From positions 1,642,352 to 1,706,351 of the forward strand of contig NW_006496807.1 in NCBI RefSeq assembly GCF_000471905.2: a stretch of 64,000 bases of DNA, in the 5' to 3' direction. Made by a program: the position numbers and the translations under genes. A model generated the notes under the pieces. The model did not search any database, was not told where the DNA came from, and saw only the letters and a list, made by a program, of their open reading frames with translations. This stretch comes from Amborella trichopoda (lineage: Eukaryota; Streptophyta; Magnoliopsida; Amborellales; Amborellaceae). Shown piece after piece: positions 46,678-59,249 of the stretch (position 1 is its first letter; each line of letters opens with the position of its first letter).

Positions 46678-49600
46678 TGTTATGCAAGACTCCATATTTC
46701 CATGGAATAGGAACTTTCGTATTTTGTAGGATGAAAATGGGATGCGATATGCTATTGGTTTTTGAGGTCACGTGTTTCTCGTATTTTGTGGAATCTAAAT
46801 CCTATTGGATAGGAAAGTCTATCGCGGCTTTCATGTTGGTGGTCTTTGTGGTTATTCTTTATAAAAGTTATTTTTTGCAGAGAGAAGATATGAGATGCAA
46901 GGAAAAATTGAGAAAATGACTAGTTTTTTTGTAGTCCTTGGGGTAGGTGTTTTTAGGGATTGATAGAAAGCTTATAATCATTTGTATTATGCAAACGCGC
47001 ATGATGTTTTTTTATTAGTAGAAGAGAATGTTGTTGCCCCATAGACGTAGGCAATTGTCAAACTACGTAAATCTTTGTGTTTCTCTTCTTTTATTTTTCT
47101 GTATTATTTTGCTTTCTATTTATTTTTTCCAAACCTTGTTTTAATCCTCTACAATTGGTTTCATATATTTAGGGTTTAAGATCCTTGTTGAGCACAAGGT
47201 TTGTGGAAGATTGCATATCATTAAATATGGCTTGAGGAAGTTCAACTAAATATGAATTTCAAATTTTGACGATTTGAATTTCTCAACCTAGAAATTAAAG
47301 ATGCATATGATGTTGGTGAAAGATGGTTGCATAGTGGCTTTAAAAGATGATGAGGAATTTGATGAGAAGGATGATGGCTAGGGTAGATATCTGTTTGGCG
47401 CTTAATGAGTTCCTTCTAGTCAATATCTCCTCAAAAAACTACCATGAAAGATTTATGGGACATGCTAAAAAATATTTATGAAGGTAAGTCACTTTTTAAT
47501 AAAAATTTTCGTCATCAGTTAATTTACAATTCAAGATGAGTAATGGTGCATCTTTGCAAGAGCACCTAAATGAGTTAAATGCCTTGATTACCAAGATGAT
47601 ATCACTAGATGTAAAAATTAATGAAGAAGATAAAGCAACTATGTTACTTTGTTCTATGCCAGAATCATGCATGGATTGCTCATGACTCTCAATAGTGTGA
47701 AATCTCTTGAATTTGATTCATTTGTTTCAGCAACTATGACGGAGAAGTCTAGGAGAAAGTTTGATAAGGATTCATCTGGGAATGTATTTGTATCATGAGA
47801 TAAATCAATAGATAAAGCTACATGAAGAGATCAGTCAAAATCCAAATCAAGAGGGCGTAAGAAAATGAAGTGTCGGAGCTGTAAAAATTAGGTCATGTGA
47901 AGAAAGATTGTAAGACACAAAAAAAAAAAACCTGGAAGCCCCCCTAAATCTGATTCTAATGAGAAGCCTAATTCATATCAGTCTCAAGGAAATTTCGTAG
48001 AATAATTGAGTATTCTACATATGGAAAAGTTATGCTTGTGGATAAGGAAAATTTTTTGTAGTATTGGCTACTTTATTCAGGTACATCCTTTCACGTGACT
48101 TCACATAGGGATTGGCTCTATAAGTACCAACCATGTGATAGATGTATTGTTTACATGAGAAATAATGATTCATATAAAATAGTAGGAGTTGGAGATGTAA
48201 GAATCAAGATGTTCATTGGGCATATGCACAATCCTGGGTGGTGTTAAACACGTTCCAGGTCTCAAAAGTAGTCTCTTGTCTTTGACAAAGTTTGAGGAGC
48301 AATGTTTCATATTTACATGTGAAAATAGATTTCTAAAAATTTCAAAGGGAGAACTATTTGTTGCAAAAGGAGAGTCAACAAGCAATTTGTACAAACTTGT
48401 TGAAGAAACAGTTTTGGGAGATACCGATATTGTAGAGGTGGACTCTTTCATGACATGAAATACGTGTTTGGGTCACACAAGTGAGTATAGACTCAATGTA
48501 CTTCTCGATAAAAAACCTCCTCCCTAGTTTAAAATATTTTAGTTTAGATTTTTAGAATTCTTGTTTATTTTGGAAAGTATAATAAAGTCCACTTTTCTTT
48601 ATCCATCTCTAAAAGTAATGATCTTTTATAATTGATTCATTTGGACACATGGAAATCATATGTTGTTTCTATGAGGGGTACAACACACTTTTTCACTTTT
48701 ATTGATGATTTTTAAAAAAAATATGGGTTTATATCTTGAAAAGGAAATTAAATGCATGTTGTTCTTTCAAAAAGTTTAAGGCATTGGTAGAAAATCAGAA
48801 AATTAAGAGCATCAAGTGTCTAAGAACTGATGTAGTGAGCATGATATTGCTAGGAACGTAACAGTTCTTGGAATACATCAACAAAATGGTGTTGTTAAGA
48901 GGATGAATCATACTATTATGGAGCGTGCCAAGTGTGTGTTAAGTGATGCCAGGTTAGAGTAGTGTTTTTGAGCAGAAGTAGTTCATACAACTTGTTTTCT
49001 AATTAGTAGGCATCTCAGTTCTACTATTGACTACAAGATACCATAAGAGATTTGGATACGTGAATCAGTTGATTATTCTTTCCTATGTGTTTTTTGCTAT
49101 GATACACATTCTTTGATTTTAAAGGAGAACAGAACTAAGTTGGATGCAAAATCCATAAAACGAATTTTCTTGGATTTTTGCAGATGGTACAAAGGTGCAT
49201 ACATTGTGCGATCCTACTTACCACAAGATTATAATTAGCCAAGATATTGTTTTCAATAAAAAACCCATGCAGAAAAAGCACGATGAGCCAGATGTAAAAG
49301 CTATTGATGTGGAATGCACCCATGAGACCCAGCGAGATAGTGGTCTGGACTGAGAACCTGAAACTATCAAAAATTTTAGAGAATATTTAAGTGGTATTGA
49401 ATTAAGAAGATCTAATAGTCTTAAAAACACTCATGTGGGGCTTAACGACTATTTCTTGTCCTATGCTTGCCAAACAAAGGAGGGTGAGTCAGTTTCTTAT
49501 CATGAGGGATATGAGGTCGAAGAAGGTAATCAATGGATTTTATCCATGGAAGAAGATAAGGAGGCCCTATGGAAAAGTAAAACTTGAGACTGTGTCAAAT

Positions 49601-51429
49601 TACCAGAAGCACGAACGGTAACTGGTAGTAGGTGGGTCTTTAAGAATATGTTGTTAAAAGGTACAAAGCTCAATTGGTTGTGAAAGATTATGCTCAGAAA
49701 TTAGGTATCAATTTTGGTATAATTTTCTTTCTGTTGTGTGCATGTCCACTATTAGAGTTGTTTTGGTTGTAGCTATCGTTCTTAATTTAGACTTGGAACA
49801 ATTAGATGTTAAAACTTCATTTTTGTATGGTAACTTATTATGATCCAACCTGAAGATTTTATTGAGGAAGGTAAAAAAATAAGTTTGTAAGTTCAAGAAA
49901 TTTTTATATGGGTTGAAACAGGTGTTGATATAAATGATTCGACTCTTGCATATTAAGCTTGAATTTTTGTAGAAATGAAGCTGAGTATTGTGCCTATTTT
50001 TGTGGTTACGGTGATGGAAACTTTACTATCTTGTTATTCTATGTCGATTACATGATTGTTGCATAATAAAAAAAAGAGCATATTGCACACTTAAAGCTCT
50101 GTTGGCTAGGAAATCTGAGATAAAATATTTAAGAGTCGTTAAACGAATTCTTGGGATGAGTGTATTTAAAAACATGAAAAATAGGAAAATGTGGTTAACT
50201 CAGAAGAGTTATGTGGAGAAGGTTCTGCGACGGTTCAAAATGCATAACGCCAAACCAGTTTGTGCCCCATTTCTCATGCATATGAAGTTCTCTTCAAAAT
50301 AATACCGAAGTAGATAAGACATATATATGGAGTGGATCCTTCGGTATTTGAAGGAAGCTTGTAATACTAGTATTTGTTACAGTAGAATGAATTTAGAAGT
50401 CAGTGGTTATGTTGATACAAATTTTGCAGGTGACATAGATAAGGGAAGGGTCTACTACTAAGTATGTTTTTTCTTTAGGAGGTCGTGCAGTTAGTAAATT
50501 ATCAAGGTTGCAGTCTATGTGGTGGCTTTGTCTTCTATAAAGATTGAGTATATATCACGTACTCATACATCCAAAGAAACAATTAAACTAAATAAGTTAC
50601 TTGGTGAGTTTCGAGTTGTGCAATAAAGTATATGCTTCATTGTGATAACCAGAGTGCTTTGGTTTTAGCAAGGAATCCAACGTTATATGACAAGATTAAA
50701 CATATTGATGTTAAGTATCACTTTATTCGTGATGTGGTAGAAGATGAAAATTTTTTATTGCAGTAAATTCATGTTGATGACAATCCAACGAATATGTTAA
50801 CTAAGCCCATTGAGAAATGAATGGTGCAGGACTTCTTTGGAGCTTGTGGTTACTTGATGAAATAACTGGTGGGCAACAATTTCTTGTAGCAGACTAGTTA
50901 GAAAGGAAACATTTCTTCAAGTGGGAGAATGTTGTACATGAATCATATTTCCATAGAATACGAACTTTCCTATTTTGTAATATGGAAAAAGGATGTGATA
51001 CGGTATGGGTTTTCCCAAATTTTTTTGAAACTAAATCCTATTTGACAGGAAAGTCATTCTAAATTAGAAACAAGATGGGAAAGTCTTTCACGTGGGTGGT
51101 CTTTGTGTTTATTCTTTATAAACTTTGTGTTTTGTAGAGAGACTAAATATGAGATGCAAAGAAAAATTGAGAGAATGGTTAGTTTTTGTAGTCCTTTGAG
51201 CGAGTGTTCCAGATAGAGACCATGTTTTTGGGCTTGAGAGAAAGCTTATAATCCCTTGTATTCTTCATGCTTGCATGGTGTTTTTTTTATTAGTGTAAGA
51301 GAATTTTGTTGCCTTGTAGATGTAGGTAATTTTCCGAACTACATAAATATTTGTGTCTCGCTTATTTTATCTTTCTGTACTATTTTTCTTTCCTTTTATT
51401 TTTTCGAAACCTTAGTTTTATCTTCTACA
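46678..51429 (+). mobile_element. Ty1/copia retrotransposon, complete LTR to LTR, decayed
   Basis: 5' LTR 46,678-47,153 (476 bp, TGTTAT...CTACA) and 3' LTR 50,930-51,429 (500 bp, TGTTGT...CTACA) are clearly related but visibly diverged. A perfect 5-bp target duplication, GTGTT, flanks the element (46,673-46,677; 51,430-51,434). Between them, in copia order, are gag with a CCHC-type knuckle region (about 47,860-47,915), protease-like sequence (about 48,060-48,450), integrase (48,480-49,080, with HQQNGVVKRMNHTIMERAK), reverse transcriptase (about 49,600-50,290) and RNase H (50,330-50,850). A purine-rich primer tract precedes the 3' LTR. The interior has many breaks. The LTR divergence marks an old insertion. 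Confidence 0.93.
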
Positions 51430-52209
51430 GTGTTTATGTCCAAAAATGTTTGATACTACCATTTGAAACACCTCAGTACCACTCTCTCCAAGCCAACCAT
51501 AGAATTTGACCGCTCTTTGTAGATGTTGGGCTGTTTAGATAGTTAAAAATGAGTGTCATGCCATCGGGCAATGACATTTGTGAACCCAATAACTGCATTT
51601 TTCAGGCCCACAATCTCCTCGCAAATTCATATTGTAAGAAGAGATGAAAGATTAGATCATCTAGTTCTTTCTAGGGAACTAGATGTTCCACCACTTGTTT
51701 TTTGGGTTGCAAAGAACTTTGAGAAAGAAAACCATAAGAGGGGATTCCTTGAGTTCTTTGATTGAAGGCTTAGTAAAACGTCCAAGTTCATTTCTTCCAA
51801 AGTACTATTCAGTTTCTTCTTATCTATCTTTCTTATTTCTTTTCTTCTATTCTTTCCCTACTTGCACTATTTTTTGTAGTGAGAGAGACGCACACATAGA
51901 GAGAGAATCTTCCCCACAAGAAGGGATATCATAATATTTTCCACAAATGTGATATCAGAGAGAGTACTAATCTCTTTAATGATGAGTGGATGCACAAATA
52001 TACATGTTGAGATAAAATACAAAGAATGAGAAAATACAAAGACTAACAATAATGATAAATTAGTAACAAGGCAGGTATTGGCATATACACATCATGGATA
52101 AGGGCGTTAAACTTGTAGCACCACCAATAAAACGAATTTATAAAGTTAGGATACCCACAATATCCTCATGATTTTAGGCTCGAAATCTTTAGCAATGTGT
52201 TTTTTGAGA

Positions 52210-52515
52210 GGAACAATCGTTTTCATGTGGGTTGAACCACATTTGTACAATATGCGGTCCAGAAGTATAAAGCATCAATCTTAAAGATGGATGCAAATAG
52301 GAGTTCAATCTAAAAACAATTATAAATAATGGTCCAAATGTATTCTTAATATAATTATTATTTCTAATTTTTAAAATTTATTTATTTTTTCATATTCATG
52401 ATCTCCATGTTAAATATTATGCCTCTAAAAATTAGGATCAAATTATATTTAAAATATATTTATTGTCAAGCCCGCATTTGTATATGTGTGGGCTTAGCCG
52501 CATGCTAACTGTGTC
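52210..52515 (+). repeat. Unclassified interspersed repeat, about 305 bp, copy C
   Basis: Carries TGGGTTGAACCACATTTGTAC, the hairpin region ATCTTAAAGATGGATGC, TTTTTCATATTCATGATCTC, CTCTAAAAATTAGGATCAAA and a final TTTATTGTCAAGCCCGCATT. Closest to copy B. From 51,435 to 52,209 and 52,516 to 52,779 no gene is seen. Confidence 0.78.
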
Positions 52516-52779
52516 CTTTTAGAGTATTTGTTTAATGCAAAAAATGTGTTTTTCTACATCAAGTAATCTTGGACTAGCGGTTCCCTTCTGTGATGAACTA
52601 CCAAGAAAAAACAGAAAAGAGGAAAATAAGGTATTCCTAAATAAAGCAGGTAAGCAGACAAGAAAATTCCATTTTAAAATAATATATATAATACTTTAAT
52701 ATTGGAAAATATATTGATAACGTTTCATGGGATGATAATTCAAGAGAATGGAGAAATCGATGAAGATGTCGTACATAGA

Positions 52780-53330
52780 ATTAGAATTTGATAGATGAAC
52801 TGGAAATGTACATCTGGAGTTTTATGTGAATGTCGCCTACCATTGAGGATGAAGGTGAAGTTCTAGAGGATGACTGTAAAACCAGCCATGCTTTATAGGA
52901 CAAAATGTTGGGCGGTTAAGAAAACAACATATTCTTAGGATGATCATACCTGAGATGAGGATGTTGAGATGGACGAGTAGCAATATAAGAAATGATAGAA
53001 TTCAGAAAGAATATATATAAGGTAACTTAGGTGTGGCTTCTATAGGCGATAAAATAAGGGAAAGTAGACTTATGTAGACTGGTCATATGCAGTATAGACT
53101 TAATACAACACCGGTTAAGAGGTACAATTTGGTTTAAGTGGAAGGCTCTAAAAGGGTAACAGAAAAGACCAAAAGGATATGGATAGAAGTAGTGACAAAA
53201 GTATGATAACTATTGATCTTGTTGATGGTATGGCCCTTGATAAAAAAGAATGAATGAACATGATTCATGTAATAATTGGGATAAGGTTTAGATGATGATG
53301 ATTGATAAAATATGATGGGTGATTTTTAGT
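52780..53330 (+). mobile_element. RTE-type LINE, 3' end
   Basis: Interrupted plus-strand translation matches the end of the plant RTE reverse transcriptase protein: KPAML, KCWAVKK, PEMRMLRWTSSNIRND, RIQKEYI, GNLGVASIGDKIRESRL, GHMQY and TPVKR, spread over several frames between 52,870 and 53,110 with stops and frameshifts. The tail has GATGATGATTGA-type sequence (53,290-53,310), as RTE elements often end in short TGATG repeats. It is strongly 5' truncated and non-functional. Confidence 0.75.
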
Positions 53331-53398
53331 CACATTAGTGTAATCCCCAAAATTTTCCTAATTTCATTTTGAGATGAAACTTTGCTATTTATCTTAAA

Positions 53399-53966
53399 GG
53401 GTGCGGTTTGTATAAAGCCTAGGTTATAAACAATCAAATCAGAGCGTACCTCCAAATAGTATCGTGAAATGTGGATTCAATATTGNNNNNNNNNNNNNNN
53501 NNNNNNNNNNNNNNNNNNNNNNNNNNNNNNNNNNNNNNNNNNNNNNNNNNNNNNNNNNNNNNNNNNNNNNNNNNNNNNNNNNNNNNNNNNNNNNNNNNNN
53601 NNNNNNNNNNNNNNNNNNNNNNNNNNNNNNNNNNNNNNNNNNNNNNNNNNNNNNNNNNNNNNNNNNNNNNNNNNNNNNNNNNNNNNNNNNNNNNNNNNNN
53701 NNNNNNATAAAGTTTAAAGCTTAAAAAATAGTGTAGACCGACAGATCTATGAAAACTTGAAAATCTTGAAAATTGACGGTCCAAAAATACATTACAAAAT
53801 ACACTATTTCCAAACTTGAACTCCATTTTTTTCTCATGTCCATGCATCTTGATGACGAGATGATCAATTTGATATATTTGAGCATCAAAACAACATCGTC
53901 TAGTGAGATTTTTGAGGTAGGCTCAAATTTGATTGATTAGAGCCTCGACTCTATGTAAACTTTTCC
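53399..53966 (+). mobile_element. MULE-type MITE, family 2, copy 4, containing an assembly gap
   Basis: The ends GGGTGCGGTTTGTATAAAGC and, from the other strand, GGAAAAGTTTACATAGAGTC, and the body on both sides of the gap match copies 1 and 2. Positions 53,486-53,706 are 221 N. In copy 2 the sequence between the same two flanks is only about 46 bp. The target duplication is not clear. Confidence 0.8.
53486..53706. other. Assembly gap (221 N)
   Basis: A run of 221 undetermined bases. Open frames that cross it are meaningless. Confidence 0.99.
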
Positions 53967-54689
53967 ATTTATAAATGATTAATTTTAATAAATTATAATG
54001 AACATGCAATAACACTTATAATGAATGTTTAGCTCACATATAAGATATATATCAAGATCTCCTCTTTAATATTATGGTTTCAATGATAAAACAGTTCGAA
54101 TAACTTTTTCATTTAGTCACACACACAATAACATTCTCTCTTTGGTACAAGGTGATTTACAAGATTTTAGAATTTCTAAAATAAAAACTCAGGATGTATC
54201 CGAGTATTTTGTATTTATAATTTGAAAAAGTAAACAATGAAACCATTTATCTCTGGTACAAGGTGATAACAATTAATCTATGTACGATTGATCAACTACA
54301 CAGTATTTCCGACATTTTCCAATATGCTAGCACTTTGATATGCATGACCCACAAGATCAATTTCAATTCCATAAAGAGGTATAGTAGTTACAACGTGTCG
54401 GGGGGCCTGGCCCGGCCCGACCTTAAAAAGTTAGGCATGGGACATGGCTAAAGCTGGTGTGAAAAAAAGACCAATGTGATCTTTTACGGGGAATACATTT
54501 ATTTATTTTTTTTCACCCCTTTCTTTTGGCAAAAGATCACTTACATGTGGTCTTTATTATAATAAGATAAACTTCAAAATAAAATCAGCATAACAATAAA
54601 ACCAAGATCTTAACAACTTAATGCCATTGAAACAACTATGCACTATGCTTGAGAATAAATTATAAGATTGTAAGAAACAAAAAGAAAAG

Positions 54690-56434
54690 TGTCGGAGATT
54701 ACTTCAATTGGGCTTATTACACCCCATACCGGGTCACCACCATCCGATGGCGTGGGATCAACGGTTTAGCTTCAATCTCGAACCAGGAAAGCAAATTTCG
54801 GCCAAGCCACATCAATAAAATATGAACTACTTTGATCACAAACTTAAACCCTTGATGAATTCTCTAAGCAACCTAGTTTGAGAGAGATGAATTCTCTTTT
54901 TGTTAAACCCTAAAACCCTTAGTCATAAATCCATATTTGAGAGATAGGAGAGAAGAACTCCATAACCTAAACCCTCAATTTCTTTCACAATGTGGGAGTG
55001 AGAGATCAAACATGAGAGAGATAAACTTTCTTAAGAGATAAACTTTCTTAAGAGAGAGAGATAGAAAGATAAAGTGTAGAGATTTTTTGGTAAAGAAAAT
55101 AATTTTTTGTAGCTTTTCAATAAGATTAGGGTTTCTTAAGGTTTTCTTTGGCTTGCCTCTTCTTGTGAAATTGAACATAGACCGTCGATCAAGGGTGACT
55201 TGTGGGGTGAGAGATCTGAGTCATCCATTCCATAGATGGGCCATCAACATTATGGAAAGTGCATAAACCATTATCCCCCTTTCTTAAACCATTTTATCAT
55301 CAATAGAAATTAAATAAATTAAATCTAATCAAAATATTGTGCATACCATAAAATAGCACAAGTCTACTCAGTCTTTCCATAAAATCTTTCAAAGATATAT
55401 CAAGTCAATATTTTGTCAATATCTTTCAACCATATGGCCACATATCATATCACCAAAAAATATGAAAGAGAATAAAGGTGGGGTGTGCCACCGAAGGGAG
55501 GTACTCATGGGCCCCACTTTATAAAAATATGGGGGGGGTATGTGTACAATGGGCCCCCATGATATTTTTATATATTTAAAATTAATAAAAATATTTTAAA
55601 ATATTATTTGAATATTTAAACAATTGTAAAATCAATATCTTTAATTTTATAAATCCAAAAATTATAAATAAAATATTCAGAGGTTCATAAAAATTCAAAT
55701 AATAATCTTAAAATAATTTTCATCATAAAACAGATACAATTAAATTAATTTGATGGGAAAATGATCTATATGGTTTAAGAATCAACAATCATGGGGCACT
55801 CCACTTTCAACTGTGGACTACATACCACATTTGTTTTATAAGACCGATCCAGTGTTTTCCATGACCCACAGTCCAAGCAGGGGCTCATTAGCGGGTCACC
55901 AAAGTCCGGCCGATGAGCCAAGGGATCGCAATCTCAGTCTGTGGATTTCAGGTCCTCCCTTAGAGACGAGTCAAGGTCACCTAGACCTGATGTGACCATA
56001 GCTCCTATGGTGCATAGGAGTATCTCTCGCACATGCATACGCTTCACCGTAAAAGATAGATTTTTGGCTTTCCCGAATGATATATTGATATGTATGCCGT
56101 GTGATGGTACATGAATGATGGTTTGGTCCCTATCTTTGTAGGCCACCATCACACACAAGGGTCACACAGTCTCTCGGTTCACTCATCCGGGCATGTTCTC
56201 CAACCTCATCAAGGGCTAACCCATAAACCCTTATCGGTTTGTTCTTCATACCCAGGTAACATGGGTTTTTTCCAACTGACTGGCCTAAATCGTTAAGCAC
56301 AGATTGATATCAGCAAACCATCATTTGCTTAGTATAGTCCACGAAGGACCACACTCCTACTGAGTTTATATTCCACTATATCATTTCATTTTACAAGCAC
56401 TTATAAGGCCTTTAAAGGCCACATAAACCCAACA
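54690..56434 (+). mobile_element. Candidate long solo LTR
   Basis: A 1.75-kb non-coding block that starts TGTCGG and ends CCAACA, imperfect inverted TG...CA termini of an LTR. It has a polyadenylation-like region and a self-complementary AAGGCCTTTAAAGGCC-type sequence close to its right end (56,405-56,421). Neither a matching second LTR nor a 5-bp target duplication was seen, so a solo LTR is only the best guess. Short open frames at 55,813-56,296 lie inside it. From 53,967 to 54,689 only AT-rich DNA and a GC-rich GTCGGGGGGCC tract (54,397-54,422) are seen. Confidence 0.35.
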
Positions 56435-56645
56435 TGGTGCCGGGCCGATTCGGCTTGGGCCTAAGCTGGCCCTTTGGAGACGAGGATTGGGCTAGGGCTA
56501 GGGCCAGGTCTTGCCAAGCCCTGCCAATATTGGGTTTTTAAGAATTTTTCACACGAAAATCGGTCAAAAAAATCGGTCCACAATTTTTCTAAGTCTATCT
56601 TTCAACTCGGTGACATGACTTCTTACCAATACCAAGTCAGTTGAT

Positions 56646-56797
56646 GAGTTGAGCTTTTACACATTTCAATTGTGGCGAATTAGATGGGGAAGTTAACCGT
56701 TTGGCATAACCTAATCGGAATGAGTTGAGCATTTACACATTTCAATTTTAATGAATTAGATGGGGAAGTTAACCGTTTGGCATAACCTAAACGAGCA
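56646..56797. repeat. 76-bp tandem duplication
   Basis: GAGTTGAGCTTTTACACATT at 56,646 recurs at 56,722 with few differences, including GATGGGGAAGTTAACCGTTT and GGCATAACCTAA in each unit. From 56,435 to 56,645 the sequence has GGGCT-rich motifs; from 56,798 to 57,011 nothing is recognised. Confidence 0.9.
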
Positions 56798-57020
56798 CCG
56801 AGTTCATTTTTTAAACACCAAATCGGTTATGGAATTCAAGTTCTTAAACACCAGTAATGGATTAGACTGGAGAGCCCTTTGCTAAATTTTCAAATTTGAG
56901 TGTGAATATGTACATTATTTGAGGATTATTTGGACATTGGATTGCGATAAAATAGTTCCATCGAGTTTGTAGGCCTTTGGTACTTGTAGTGGAGCCAAAT
57001 TTCTTGAACCTTTCCTATTT

Positions 57021-57410
57021 GGGTGAGGTTTGTATAAGCTATCAACGTTATGCTATTGAAGTATGGTACATCTCAAAACTATTCCGAAAATACACATTGG
57101 TACCGCAAAGCCTTAAAATGATATAAAAATCTATTGTTGCCCCCAATTATGAAATTTAAAGCTCCAGAAATGATGACGATTAAGCAAATCTATAAATACT
57201 TGAAGTTATTAAAAATGGACGGTCTAGATAATGTGTTAGAAGATGGACTATTTTTAGGACTAGAACTTCTCTTTTTTTCTTTTCTAAGAATTTTTGAGTT
57301 CGAGATGATCGATTTGAGGATTTTCCAACATAGAAACAACCTTCTCTAGTGAGTTTTTTAGTTGCACCTTGCGTGTACAGCATACGGTTGACACCTTATA
57401 TAACTTTTCC
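57021..57410 (+). mobile_element. MULE-type MITE, family 2, copy 5
   Basis: A 390-bp copy starting GGGTGAGGTTTGTATAAGCT and ending in CTTATATAACTTTTCC, with a perfect 9-bp target duplication, TTCCTATTT (57,012-57,020 and 57,411-57,419). After it, the target-site motif TTCCTATTTTTAG is repeated a few more times (57,412-57,492). Confidence 0.88.
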
Positions 57411-57609
57411 TTCCTATTTTTAGGTTATATTTTTTCAGCGGTTCCTATTTTTAGACTATTATTTTTTCAAGGGTTCCTATTTTTAGAGTTTTTTTTCTAA
57501 GGTATTTCTTGGAATTTCTGGAATAAGCAAGTACGTGGGCCTTCCCAAAAAAAATCCAGTAGGAATGATAACTTCATAAGCTCCTTGAGAAGTATAGTTA
57601 TAAGAAAAT

Positions 57610-57970
57610 ATTATATAAGGTTGCAACAAAGTAAGGTACATCTCAAAAATCTAGTAGAAAAGAGTGTTATGAATTGGAAAAATGTTTTAATTGATCATCT
57701 CAACCTAGAAATATATGGATATAAAAAAAATCAATAATTTGAATTACTAAAAATAACACATTATACAACAAATTATTTGGACTGTCTATTTTTAAGATTT
57801 TAAAATGTTTATAAATTTACTTGATCTGCACCTTTTCTAAATTTTGAGATTTTATGGCTTAATATGGATTTTCAAACTATTATAAAATTAATTATTATAA
57901 ATTAATTTTTAGATTTCATGATTATGGCTGAATATGGATTTTCAAACCATTATAAAATTTCCGACAATAG
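57610..57970 (-). repeat. Partial family-2 MITE in reverse orientation
   Basis: On the minus strand the order of internal motifs fits family 2 (ATAATTTGAAAATCC; TTTTAAAATCTTAAAAATAG; ATTGATTTTTTTTATATCC; GATGATCAATTAAAAC). The outer end with GGTTGCAACAAAG resembles copy 3. Borders and target duplication are lost. It is followed at 57,985-58,063 by a short direct duplication of AATTTAGAGAAGTGCTGCCT. Confidence 0.55.
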
Positions 57971-58121
57971 AGCTTCGACAATAGAGCTACAACTTGTGAC
58001 AAAATTTAGAGAAGTGCTGCCTTGCCAGTTGTAACAAAATTTAGAGAAGTGCTGCCTTGCCTTAAAACCTGTACAGTATAATAAGGTGGGCACCTTTTTG
58101 ACTTCACAAAAGAAATTAAAT

Positions 58122-58195
58122 TGTCTGAGCCCGGGTTCGAACCGGGGGCCTCTAGTGTGTGAGACTAGCGTGATAACCGACTACACTACCCAGAC
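58122..58195 (-). tRNA. trnV-CAC: tRNA-Val, anticodon CAC
   Basis: The minus strand folds as a complete 74-nt tRNA. The acceptor stem is GTCTGGG with CTCAGAC plus discriminator A. The anticodon stem CTAGT/ACTAG encloses the loop CTCACAC (anticodon CAC, reads GUG valine). The T arm is CCCGG-TTCGAAC-CCGGG. Internal promoter boxes are intact (B box GGTTCGAACCC) and there is no intron. AACAACC lies just upstream of the 5' end, matching the CAA motif of plant tRNA genes, and a CTTTTG run lies downstream. The sequence looks functional and of nuclear type; it has no encoded CCA. Confidence 0.95.
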
Positions 58196-58514
58196 GGTGG
58201 TTGTTACTTATGGCTATAAGCAATTAATTATTTAAAACAATACAGACCACATGACCTATCTTCCCGAATCCATACGATGTACTTGGTCCGGTATGGCCTA
58301 GCCCGAAACTGTGTCCGTGTCAGTATGAAAGAGATAATAGTGAAAGGTGTCGCTAAACTTTCTATGTTCTTATTTTCTCATATCCAAATTGTTGATGTCT
58401 CAATTCGAGTTTGTTAGACTCAAAACAGTTTTTCAGGCAGTTTGAGCATACAACCCTATTGGTGATGGCCTTATATAAGCTTTTTTTTTTTTTCTAGGTA
58501 TATGTTTCACATAT

Positions 58515-59038
58515 GGAGGGTGGCAATGGGTCGGGTCCGACTAGACCTGGACCCAACCCATCATGGGGTTCCAGGTCTATCCTGTCGGGTCCCGGGTCTG
58601 GTCCGGTCCATTTCCAGCCTCACCATGAGCTTCTTTTTTTTGTAACCTACTACAATAGTAAAAAAAACAAAGAATTGAGTTTTGATGGGTGGGATAAGAG
58701 AGAGAGAGAGAGAGAGAGATCCAAATAAAGACCTGTCTCTACGAAACTGAGAGATGGAGGATGGCGATAGGGGTTGGCCGTTTGGAGAACCAAGGGAAGT
58801 CGAAAAGTATTGAAACTATTTTAGGGTTGGAACTTTGGCCTTTGGGTAAACTAAAAATTCGGGTCCAAGTAAGTGCAGCGTTTGGTATAGCAGGACCTGT
58901 ATCCAAACCAGGGACTATTCGCGTATCCTTTATTAGACGTGGACCCTACCAGCGGGTCCAAAACTTGTACCCATACCCGGACCCAAGTCGAGAATACCCA
59001 ACGGGTATGCGTCGGGTCCGGATCCATTGCCACCCCTA
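58515..59038. mobile_element. hAT-like non-autonomous element
   Basis: The ends are inverted: AGGGTGGCAATGGGTCGGGT on the left and, from the other strand, TAGGGGTGGCAATGGATCCG on the right, the same terminal motif as the MITE at 37,664-37,896. GA-rich microsatellite sequence lies at 58,699-58,720. An 8-bp target duplication is not clear. Open frames here (for example 58,761-59,108) contain no recognisable domain. Confidence 0.6.
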
Positions 59039-59249
59039 CATAGTCGTGAAAACTGAACTAGACCACTTGCTCCAACTAGTTGGACTACTGATAAGGGGGT
59101 TCGCTTGATCCAATCAAAAACAAAATTTGGTTTAGCCAAAAAATGGTCAAAAACAATATTTGACAAATCTAAACATTTATTTTTTACTAATTCGACAGTT
59201 AAACAAAGTTTAGAAACCTTTTTTTTTTGTTCTAATATGTTCTATTTTT

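Noticed and set aside
53434-53847. Open frames running through the N gap
   Set aside because: Undetermined bases cannot support a reading frame.
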